A stretch of DNA of 11,598 nt, from contig CAKRNW010000073.1 in NCBI GenBank assembly GCA_934371505.1, positions 1 to 11,598 on the forward strand, written 5' to 3'. Numbering within the stretch: the stretch's first letter is position 1; the number at the start of each line of letters is the position of its first letter. The notes below the pieces were generated by a model. It was not told the origin of the DNA. It did no database searches and saw nothing but the letters and a program-made list of their open reading frames with translations. The position numbers and the translations under genes were made by a program. This DNA is from an uncultured Lachnospiraceae bacterium. Its GTDB lineage: Bacteria; Bacillota; Clostridia; Lachnospirales; Lachnospiraceae. Of the stretch, positions 1 to 6,452 are shown in pieces.

Positions 1-1098
1 AAATAGAGTTTCAATGCAGGAACGGCGTCTGCCATCAAGGCTTCGTCGGAACTGAAAACGTGGATGAGCAGTTCCGGAGTCATGATAATCAGCCCCCAGG
101 TAACTGCGGTATAGATGACACCGAAAAGGAACATGGTCGTGCCAGCTTTTATTACACGCCTGGGACGATGGGCACCGTAGTTATAGCTGATGACAGGAGA
201 AGAACCCTCCGTGATGGCATGGAGAGGAGTTTCAATCACCTGACGTACGCTGGAAATGATAGTCATGACAGAAATATATAAATCACCTCCAAAGACGGAC
301 AGCATCTGATTACAGCAAATGGACACCAGACTGTTGGTAAATTGCATAACAAATCCGGAGGAGCCCAGTCCGATGATATTTTTTGCATAATCCTTGTAGG
401 TTTTCATTTCATTGATTCCAATGAGGCGGACCTTCAGCTCCGCCTTTTTCAGCAGAAACCACAGCACAAATACCGCCCCCAGAATCTGGGAAATGACGGT
501 GGCAATAGCAGCCCCCTTGATGCCCAAATGCAGCACAAAAATAAACACCGGGTCGAGAATAAAGTTGGTCACTGCACCGATAGCGACGGACAGCATGCCG
601 GTGGTGGCGTAGCCCTGGGCGTTGATGAAAGGGTTCATGCCCGTGACAATCATGGAGGGCAGGGTTCCGATGAGATACAGCATCATATAGGGATAGGCGT
701 ACGGCAGGGCATCCTGGGAGGCACCGAACAGGGTGAGCAGAGGGCGGGCGAAAACCATACCCACTGCCATGAGTACCAGAGCGCTGGTGCATATCATAAA
801 AAAGGAAGTATTCATAATCTCCCGTGCGGCCTTTTCATCTCCCATGCCTCTGCGGATAGAAAAAAGAGGGGCTCCGCCGCTGCCAAAAAGGTTGCTGAAG
901 GCGGTGATGATGACAATAATGGGGAAACAGAGTCCCACAGCTCCCAAGGCGGTGGTTCCCGCACCGGGAATCCGGGCAATATAAATCCGGTCTACAATAT
1001 TATAGAGAAGGCTTAAAAGCTGGGCGACCATCATGGGAAAAGCAGATGCCACGATGTGGCTGGTGATGGAGCCGTGTTCAAAATCAATTCTTTTCATA
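1..1098 (-). CDS. MATE-family multidrug efflux transporter, MepA-like, C-terminus cut by window edge
   Basis: This frame is open for 366 codons from an ATG at 1098 to the window edge with no stop, so the last roughly 80-90 residues of a usual 450-residue MATE protein lie outside. The protein would sit in the cytoplasmic membrane and export drugs or metabolites using a Na+ or H+ gradient; the substrate cannot be read from the sequence. Evidence is the succession of hydrophobic helices and MATE-typical stretches: an N-terminal HGSIT start, a loop reading GSGGAPLFSIRRGMGDEKAA, the NPFINAQGYATTGM segment, and ILDPVFIF followed by GIKGAAIAT. These resemble the MepA branch. A GAGGAA ribosome site lies 12 bases before the ATG, slightly far. 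The gene is transcribed divergently from the LysR-type gene at 1240, its likely regulator. The family call is secure; the function in detail is inferred. Confidence 0.9.
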
Positions 1099-1140
1099 GG
1101 GGTAACATGTTCCTCTAGCCTGTAATTCTACTTGATTTCC

Positions 1141-1169
1141 ACTATAGCACAGAATATAATATATGAAAA
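1141..1169 (-). promoter_or_regulatory. Candidate promoter of the MATE gene (extended -10)
   Basis: On the minus strand TTTTCA (1169-1164) is separated by 17 bases from TATAGT (1146-1141). TG lies one base before the -10, which makes an extended -10 element. Transcription would start near 1134 and leave a leader of about 35 bases. The whole 1099-1239 spacer is strongly AT-rich, and LysR-type regulators commonly bind such divergent spacers. I could not assign a convincing T-N11-A operator. Confidence 0.5.
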
Positions 1170-1239
1170 AGATTTGTTTTGTATAATAAAAGAATAATTT
1201 TTATATAGATGATTTTTTGATTCATAGAAAGGAACGCCC

Positions 1240-2079
1240 ATGGAACTGAAACAACTGGAGTATTTCCGGGCAATTGTGGAGGAGGGAACGGTAAGTGGTG
1301 CCGCCCGTGTCCTGCACATGACCCAGCCTCCGTTAAGCTACCAGATGAAGATGCTGGAAGATGAACTGCAGGTGCAGCTTTATCTGCGGGGAACGAAGAA
1401 AATCACGCTGACAGATGCAGGAAAGGTGTTATATTCCAGAGCCTGCAGCCTGCTCACCATGACAGATATCACGAAGCGGGAAGTGGTGAAAGCCAGCCAG
1501 GCGGCCACCATTCACATCGGTATGACCCCATCCACCGTATCCCGGATGGCGGATTATCTGGCACGGTTTTCCCGGAAACACCCGGAGATTCACTTTGATG
1601 TGCATGAGGGCTCCACGTTTACCTTAAAAGATGAACTGGAAAATGGCATGGTGGATATCACCACGGTGCGGACGCCGGTGTTATTAAAAGGGTGCGACAC
1701 GAAACCGCTGATTCGGGAACAGCTCCGGGCTTTTGTCCATCCCGACAGCTTAAAGCCGGGACAGACTTCCATCGCCTTAAAGGATTTGTCGGGACAGCGT
1801 CTGATTTTATCCCATCGATACCGGCAGTACATTTTGTCTGCCTTTGAAAAAGAAAACTATCCCTGTGATATTTATTGCGAGTGTTCAGATGCCAGAACCG
1901 CCCTGACTTTCGCGGAGCGGGGACTGGGGGTGGCGATTCTGCCGGCCTCCATGAAGGAATTGTCCCAGAAAATCTGCACCTGCGAAATCACGGGAGCGGA
2001 TTTGATGACGGAAATCCTGCTGGCGTGGCGGCAGGAGCGGCTGCAGGCAGAGGTACAGAATTTTATAGACGAAATGTGA
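1240..2079 (+). CDS. LysR-type transcriptional regulator
   Basis: A 279-residue protein, slightly shorter than the usual 290-310 of the family but apparently complete. Residues 1-60 are the canonical LysR winged helix-turn-helix: a start in MELKQLEYFRAIVEEGTVSG, then the AARVLHMTQPPLSYQMKMLE recognition region and a TDAG wing end. Residues about 88-275 form the periplasmic-binding-like effector domain, with an IHIGMTPST first strand and a late ERGLGVAILP strand, both typical of the fold. It would bind DNA as a dimer or tetramer and switch a target gene in response to a small ligand, which is unknown here. The start is supported by AAAGGAA about 8 bases upstream. It is divergent from the MATE gene, and by the usual LysR arrangement that pump is the best target candidate. 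Its TGA overlaps a GTG of the next, remnant frame. Confidence 0.93.
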   Translation: MELKQLEYFRAIVEEGTVSGAARVLHMTQPPLSYQMKMLEDELQVQLYLRGTKKITLTDAGKVLYSRACSLLTMTDITKREVVKASQAATIHIGMTPSTVSRMADYLARFSRKHPEIHFDVHEGSTFTLKDELENGMVDITTVRTPVLLKGCDTKPLIREQLRAFVHPDSLKPGQTSIALKDLSGQRLILSHRYRQYILSAFEKENYPCDIYCECSDARTALTFAERGLGVAILPASMKELSQKICTCEITGADLMTEILLAWRQERLQAEVQNFIDEM

Positions 2080-2246
2080 TAACTATTCAGAGGTTGGAGC
2101 ATATCGACGTCAATGCGCCCTTAAAGGATGTCCAGGGGAACCTGAAAGCAGAGTACACCATTGAGGGCATGCACATTACGGAGGAAGGTTACCGTTCCAT
2201 TTTTCCTGAATTTATGAAATATGCCATGGAATCTAAGTGGATGTAG
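2076..2246 (+). pseudogene. C-terminal remnant of an SGNH/GDSL-type esterase
   Basis: The 56 codons from GTG 2076 to TAG 2244-2246 end in a segment that looks like the tail of SGNH/GDSL acylhydrolases: an IDVN strand, LKDVQGNLKAEYT, then IEGMHITEEGY and a short closing helix. In these enzymes the tail carries the catalytic D-x-x-H; here the motif reads E-G-M-H, so His is kept and the usual Asp is Glu. The N-terminal serine block is absent because the sequence upstream is the LysR gene in another frame. The piece therefore looks like what a deletion or rearrangement left behind. The GTG overlaps the LysR TGA as GTGA, so a translated 56-residue peptide is possible but less likely. Family recognition is from pattern memory on a short stretch. 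Confidence 0.55.
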
Positions 2247-2266
2247 ATTTAGGGGCGTAGATTTAG
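2243..2266 (+). repeat. 10-base direct repeat pair
   Basis: GTAGATTTAG occurs at 2243-2252 and again at 2257-2266, separated by GGGC. The first copy contains the stop codon of the esterase remnant. It may be a replication-slippage or rearrangement scar next to the decayed gene; no function is evident. Confidence 0.6.
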
Positions 2267-2278
2267 TGAAAAGCAAAC

Positions 2279-2307
2279 TTGTGTTTGGTATAAAATAATG
2301 ATAAGAT
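2279..2307 (+). promoter_or_regulatory. Candidate promoter of the nuclease-helicase gene
   Basis: TTGTGT (2279-2284) is followed after 17 bases by TAAGAT (2302-2307). TG sits one base before the -10, giving an extended -10. Each hexamer matches consensus only partly (3/6 and 4/6). The leader to the ATG at 2381 would be about 65 bases. The same ten-base core ATGATAAGAT appears in the nfo promoter candidate. Confidence 0.4.
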
Positions 2308-2380
2308 GGCTATAAGCGGGTGCAGATAGTACTCCGGGTGTGGAAAGGCACATGGTAGATGTTAAGGAGAAGGGGACACT

Positions 2381-4978
2381 ATGGAGAAATCACAGATTCG
2401 TATTTCTGTCCGTGGCTTGGTGGAATTTATTCTGCGAAGTGGTGACATTGATAACCGTCATGTCCAGTCTCCGGAAAATGCCATGTTGGAGGGTGGACGC
2501 ATCCACCGGATGATTCAGAACAGCATGGGACCTTACTATCATCCGGAGGTGAGCCTGCGTTACCAGATGGAGACGGAACGCTACGAACTGACCATTGAGG
2601 GACGGGCAGACGGCGTTGAAGACCGTTTCTTTGGTATGTCCCCAGAACTTGCCGGTGGAAGTATTCCCGACAGGAAAAAAGAGAACATGACATCTGTGTC
2701 AGAACACCTGGATGCCTGGACGGTAGCGAAAACCACCACACAGATGACAACACTGTCATTTATAGAACAGCCGGTTCTGGTGGATGAAATCAAGGGCACT
2801 TACCGGGATTTAAAGAAAATCAAGGAGCCGGTGCTGCTCCATGAGGCACAGGCAAAATGTTATGCCTATATCTATGCCCTGCAAAACGGGCTGGACAATA
2901 TCCGTATCCGGGTTACCTATTGCAATCTGGATACGGAGGAGAAAAAGTTATTTGAAAAGGATTTCTTTTTTGAGGAACTGGAAGACTGGTTTCTGGGAGT
3001 TCTGGACCGGTATCGAAAGTGGGCGGATTACACCTGCGAATGGAACGAAAAGAGAACGGAGTCCGTCCATCGGCTTGCCTTTCCCTATCCTTACCGGGAG
3101 GGACAGAAGGAACTGGTGACTTATGTGTATCAGACCATTTATCACCAGCGGAAACTGTTTATCGAGGCGCCCACCGGTGTAGGGAAAACGCTCTCCACGG
3201 TGTTTCCCTCCGTAAAAGCTGTGGGAGAACATAAGGCGGATAAGATTTTTTATCTCACGGCCAAAACCATCACCAGAACGGTGGCGGAGGAAACTTTTGC
3301 TCTATTACGGAAGCGTGGGCTTTTATTTAAGACAGTGACCTTGACGGCCAAGGAGAAAATCTGCTTCTGTGAGGAAGTGGAATGTAACCCGGAGGCTTGT
3401 CCCTACGCCAGGGGACATTTTGACCGAATCAACGATGCCATGTACGACTTTATCACCCATGAGGACAGCTTTGACAGAGAACGGGTGGAGCACTATGCCC
3501 GGAAATATCAGGTCTGCCCCTTTGAGATGTGTCTGGATATGAGTCTGTTTGCAGATGCGGTGATTTGTGACTACAACTATGCCTTTGACCCCCATGTGTA
3601 TCTCCGGCGGTTCTTTGCAGACACATCAGGGCAAAATTACCTTTTTCTCATTGACGAGGCACATAATCTGGTGGACCGGGGCAGGGAGATGTACAGTGCC
3701 ACCCTGCGGAAGGAAGATTTCCTTGCCATGAAAAAGGTGGTGAAGGAATTTTCCACGGACATGGAGCGGAAACTGGAAAAGTGCAACAAGCTGTTGCTGG
3801 AAAAGAAAAAGAACTGCGAGAATTACCGGATGGAGGAGGAAATTGCCCCCTTTGTGAATGCTCTGAACCGACTGAAATCCTCCATGGACAAGTATCTGGA
3901 AGACCATGAGGAAAGCCCCATTCGCAAGGAGCTGCTGGATTTTTACTTCCAGGTGTCCCATTTCCTGGAGATGTACGAATTGATGGATGAGAACTATGTG
4001 GTTTACACGGAGATGGAGAGTGATGGCAGCTTTATCATCAGGGAATTCTGTGTCAATCCCTCCAAAAATCTGGCGGCCTGCATGGCACGGGCACGTTCCA
4101 CGGTGCTGTTTTCTGCCACTTTTCTGCCGATCCAGTATTATAAAGAATTGTTGGGAGGAACGGAGGAGGACTACGAGGTGTACGCCCACTCTGTGTTCGA
4201 TTCTGGCAGGCGGGGACTTTTTATCGGCAGTGATGTCACCAGCAAATATACCCGCCGATCGGAACTGGAGTATTACAACATTGCCTCCTATATCCATGCC
4301 ATCATCCGTGAGAGAACGGGAAACTATCTGGTTTTCTGTCCCTCCCACGCTTTTCTGGAGCAGGTTTACACCGCCTATGCAGACCATTTTCAGGATGAAA
4401 ACCGGGTAGAGTGCATCCTGCAGGAGGATTTCATGCGGGAGGAGGAACGGGAGGCGTTCTTACAGAAGTTCCGGGCAGGAAAAAATGCAGCGTCCGTGCA
4501 GACAGGACAAGTTTTTCCACAGGCTTTGCAGAATAATGCACCGGCGTCCTTAGAGGAATTAATACAGTTCCCCGTGGAATATGAGGAAGAAAAGAGTCTG
4601 GTGGGGTTCTGCGTCATGGGTGGCATTTTCAGCGAGGGAATTGATTTGAAAAATGACAGCCTTATCGGTGCCATTATCGTGGGGACAGGACTGCCCCAGG
4701 TGTGCAATGAGCGGGAAATCCTGAAAAAGCATTTCGATGCCCGTGGAGAAAATGGTTTTGATTATGCATACCGCTACCCCGGCATGAATAAAGTCCTGCA
4801 GGCGGCAGGGCGGGTTATCCGTACCGAGGAGGATTTAGGAATTGTGGCACTTTTAGACGAGCGGTTTCTGCAGGGTGCCTATCAAAAAATGTTCCCACGG
4901 GAATGGGAACATTTTGAAGTCGTGACCACCAGCCAGATCGGAAAGCGGGTGGAACGTTTCTGGAATGAATGGCTGTAA
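2381..4978 (+). CDS. PD-(D/E)XK nuclease fused to XPD/DinG-type Fe-S DNA helicase
   Basis: An 865-residue two-part enzyme. Residues 1 to about 215 look like a RecB/Cas4-type PD-(D/E)XK nuclease: a G-x-x-H helix (Gly39, His42), Asp77 in IEGRADG, Glu136-x-Lys138 in VDEIKG, and a Gln157-xxx-Tyr161 motif. Residues from about 235 are a superfamily 2 XPD/DinG helicase: Walker A APTGVGKT 263-270, an iron-sulfur insert with candidate ligands among Cys328, 330, 335, 340 and 379 (Cys384 nearby), DEAH at 425-428, SAT at 578-580, and a QAAGRVIR motif VI at 807-814. It probably unwinds 5'-3' using ATP and cuts DNA, in repair or in removing recombination or R-loop structures. Bacillus DinG carries a different, DnaQ-type nuclease. 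About 45 extra residues separate Asp77 from the Glu-x-Lys strand, and about 35 lie near 700-735. AAGGAGA precedes the ATG. The cellular role is inferred. Confidence 0.9.
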   Translation: MEKSQIRISVRGLVEFILRSGDIDNRHVQSPENAMLEGGRIHRMIQNSMGPYYHPEVSLRYQMETERYELTIEGRADGVEDRFFGMSPELAGGSIPDRKKENMTSVSEHLDAWTVAKTTTQMTTLSFIEQPVLVDEIKGTYRDLKKIKEPVLLHEAQAKCYAYIYALQNGLDNIRIRVTYCNLDTEEKKLFEKDFFFEELEDWFLGVLDRYRKWADYTCEWNEKRTESVHRLAFPYPYREGQKELVTYVYQTIYHQRKLFIEAPTGVGKTLSTVFPSVKAVGEHKADKIFYLTAKTITRTVAEETFALLRKRGLLFKTVTLTAKEKICFCEEVECNPEACPYARGHFDRINDAMYDFITHEDSFDRERVEHYARKYQVCPFEMCLDMSLFADAVICDYNYAFDPHVYLRRFFADTSGQNYLFLIDEAHNLVDRGREMYSATLRKEDFLAMKKVVKEFSTDMERKLEKCNKLLLEKKKNCENYRMEEEIAPFVNALNRLKSSMDKYLEDHEESPIRKELLDFYFQVSHFLEMYELMDENYVVYTEMESDGSFIIREFCVNPSKNLAACMARARSTVLFSATFLPIQYYKELLGGTEEDYEVYAHSVFDSGRRGLFIGSDVTSKYTRRSELEYYNIASYIHAIIRERTGNYLVFCPSHAFLEQVYTAYADHFQDENRVECILQEDFMREEEREAFLQKFRAGKNAASVQTGQVFPQALQNNAPASLEELIQFPVEYEEEKSLVGFCVMGGIFSEGIDLKNDSLIGAIIVGTGLPQVCNEREILKKHFDARGENGFDYAYRYPGMNKVLQAAGRVIRTEEDLGIVALLDERFLQGAYQKMFPREWEHFEVVTTSQIGKRVERFWNEWL

Positions 4979-5018
4979 AACACAAAACAACAAACGTTAT
5001 CTTAAATTTCCTTCCTGC

Positions 5019-5903
5019 TTATCCGTGATAAACAGGCGCACCGGAGGCCCGCAACATGGCGATTTCTTCTTTGTAAGGCGGGACTGTCACGGAAGGGTCA
5101 GTTTCAGAAGGAATCCAGGGTGTTTCCAAAATCTTGGGGACATCCGCCAGCGCAGGATGATAGACCACATAGCGCAGTGCCTCAAAACCGATTTCTCCCT
5201 GTCCCAGGTTGGCATGGCGGTCCTTGTGGGCACCCAGGGGATTCTTGCTGTCATTGACATGGACAGCAGCAATCTGGTCAACGCCGATAAGTTTGTCAAA
5301 ACGATCTAAAATCCCATCAAAATCATGTACCACATCGTAGCCGGCATCATTGATATGACAGGTGTCCATGCAGACCCGCAGCCGGTCATTTTTCTTTACT
5401 CCATCGTAAATCCGGGCCAGTTCTTCAAAGGTACAACCCAGTTCCGAACCTTTTCCAGCCATAGTTTCCAGTGCCACATAGCAGTGTTGGTCCTGTTCAA
5501 AAACGGTGTTTAACCCTTCACAGATACGGGCAATTCCTGCATCAATTCCTGCACCCACATGGGAACCGGGATGGAGAACCATCACATTTGCACCCATGGC
5601 GGCACTTCGGGTCAGTTCTGTGTCCAGAAAAGTGACTGCCAGTTCAAAGATCTCCGGTTTCACCGTGTTTGCCAGATTGATGATATAAGGAGCATGGACG
5701 ATAAATTCAGAGATGCCCCCCTCCTTCATCAGTTCCTTTGCCTTCTCGATATTTAAATCCTTTAATTCTTTCCTCCTTGTATTCTGAGGTGCTCCGGTAT
5801 ACACCATAAAGGTATTGGCACCGTAGGACAGTGCTTCCTTTACGGAACCGGCAAACATTTCTTTTCCGCTCATTCCCACATGGGATCCAATTTTCAATTC
5901 CAT
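5019..5903 (-). CDS. nfo: Endonuclease IV (AP endonuclease, base excision repair)
   Basis: A 294-residue cytoplasmic metalloenzyme that cuts DNA 5' of abasic sites and removes blocked 3' ends, leaving a 3'-OH for repair synthesis. All nine residues of the trinuclear zinc site of the family can be placed: His70 (HAPY), His111 (HPGSH), Glu146 (ETMAGKG), Asp180 and His183 (DTCH), His215 (HVNDSKN), Asp228 and His230 (KDRHANLG), and Glu260 (ETPW). Length is typical (E. coli Nfo is about 285). An AGGAG lies 10 bases before the ATG, and a purine-rich AAGAAG sits closer. It converges on the helicase gene with only 40 bases between the two stop codons and no clear terminator there, so the two transcripts may overlap at their 3' ends. 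The assignment is as firm as sequence alone allows. Confidence 0.97.
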   Translation of the reverse strand: MELKIGSHVGMSGKEMFAGSVKEALSYGANTFMVYTGAPQNTRRKELKDLNIEKAKELMKEGGISEFIVHAPYIINLANTVKPEIFELAVTFLDTELTRSAAMGANVMVLHPGSHVGAGIDAGIARICEGLNTVFEQDQHCYVALETMAGKGSELGCTFEELARIYDGVKKNDRLRVCMDTCHINDAGYDVVHDFDGILDRFDKLIGVDQIAAVHVNDSKNPLGAHKDRHANLGQGEIGFEALRYVVYHPALADVPKILETPWIPSETDPSVTVPPYKEEIAMLRASGAPVYHG

Positions 5904-5972
5904 TTTCTTCTTACTCCTGGTTTCTGTTTCTTTTCTTTATCTTTGTGTTTTTTCATCAATGTTACCGTCATT

Positions 5973-6001
5973 ATCTTATCATATTTTTCTGGATCCGATA
6001 A
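5973..6001 (-). promoter_or_regulatory. Candidate promoter of nfo
   Basis: On the minus strand TTATCG (6001-5996), a 17-base spacer and TAAGAT (5978-5973) are seen, with TG one base before the -10. The resulting leader is about 60 bases. The -35 is weak (3/6). The core ATGATAAGAT is identical to that upstream of the helicase. Confidence 0.4.
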
Positions 6002-6019
6002 TCTTTTGTTTTGGAGCAT

Positions 6020-6067
6020 CCCTAAAATTACCCGATTTTTAGGGTTACATAAAACCTTGCAAACAAG
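6020..6067. repeat. Two adjacent inverted repeats upstream of nfo
   Basis: CCCTAAAA (6020-6027) pairs perfectly with TTTTAGGG (6037-6044) across a 9-base loop. Ten bases on, CCTTG (6054-6058) pairs with CAAGG (6063-6067) across 4 bases. Neither is followed by a T-run on either strand, so they do not look like terminators. They lie just upstream of the nfo promoter candidate and could be operators or RNA structure. Confidence 0.5.
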
Positions 6068-6175
6068 GAATAAAAAAATGGTCAAATTAGGCGAATTTTC
6101 GACAAAAATATAATTAAGAGATAAATAACGCACGTTTCTGAAAGAATGACACGCATGTTAGATCTGGGTGACAGG

Positions 6176-6247
6176 TGTGTATAAGTGGATATCTATGTGG
6201 ATAAGTGGCATTTCACCATAAAAAACAGATTGTGCATATGTGGATAA
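6176..6247 (-). promoter_or_regulatory. Cluster of three DnaA boxes
   Basis: Read on the minus strand, TTATCCACA occurs exactly at 6204-6196 and at 6247-6239, and TTATACACA, which fits TTATNCACA, at 6184-6176. All three share one orientation. The first two by coordinate start exactly 20 bases apart, about two helical turns, and belong to a 13-base direct repeat (6176-6188 and 6196-6208) with one mismatch. A weaker near-match (ATATGCACA) overlaps the third box at 6239-6231. This lies in the 549-base gap between nfo and the amylase gene (5904-6452), in which I see no convincing gene. It could titrate DnaA or make a flanking promoter replication-responsive. There is no dnaA, dnaN or other origin gene in the window, so oriC is not claimed. 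Confidence 0.7.
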
Positions 6248-6283
6248 CATTGCAAATTATTAGACACTTGCAAGACAAATTGC

Positions 6284-6300
6284 ACTGGTACTGAACCAGT
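6284..6300. repeat. Inverted repeat, possible operator
   Basis: ACTGGT (6284-6289) and ACCAGT (6295-6300) form a perfect 6-base inverted repeat around a 5-base centre. It lies between the DnaA boxes and the amylase promoter candidate, with TTGCA-containing words on its left side. No T-run follows, so a protein-binding site is likelier than a terminator. Confidence 0.4.
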
Positions 6301-6369
6301 CAATATGTTGCTACAAGGTATTACGGTTACATAACATAGCTCTGAATACTTTCTGGAACGAGACTTTGA

Positions 6370-6425
6370 TTTACTAAAACACCAGAGCGTGGTATTCTAA
6401 AAGCAAGCTGTTTCAGACAGAAACA
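6370..6425 (+). promoter_or_regulatory. Candidate promoter and operator of the amylase gene
   Basis: TTTACT (6370-6375), a 17-base spacer and TATTCT (6393-6398) give a -35/-10 pair matching consensus at 4/6 each. Transcription would start near 6405. A perfect inverted repeat, TGTTTC (6409-6414) and GAAACA (6420-6425) around 5 bases, lies just after that start, where a repressor would block the polymerase. AAGGAG at 6439-6444 is the ribosome site. Confidence 0.4.
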
Positions 6426-6452
6426 AAACGAAAAAAGTAAGGAGACAGAACC

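Noticed and set aside
342..1016. A 224-codon plus-strand open frame
   Set aside because: It is antisense to the MATE gene, which is open across the same span with clear family motifs; the plus-strand product is low-complexity and unlike any family.
2308..2380. A tRNA-like or small RNA gene before the helicase
   Set aside because: No cloverleaf, T-loop or terminator could be built; the stretch is better read as the helicase leader.
3626..4387. A 253-codon minus-strand open frame
   Set aside because: It lies wholly inside the helicase gene, antisense to the DEAH region, and its product shows no recognisable domain.
4979..5018. A shared terminator between the helicase and nfo
   Set aside because: Only a five-base inverted repeat (TTATC/GATAA, at about 5019-5031) is near, with no GC-rich stem or T-run.
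5894..6133. A 79-codon minus-strand frame overlapping the nfo start
   Set aside because: The product is a Lys-rich, unfamiliar sequence, it spans the nfo promoter and an inverted repeat, and I see no good ribosome site. A small gene cannot be fully excluded.
5904..6452. A chromosomal or plasmid replication origin
   Set aside because: DnaA boxes are present, but there is no dnaA, dnaN, rep or par gene nearby, only three strong boxes, and no clear unwinding element of AT-rich repeats next to them.
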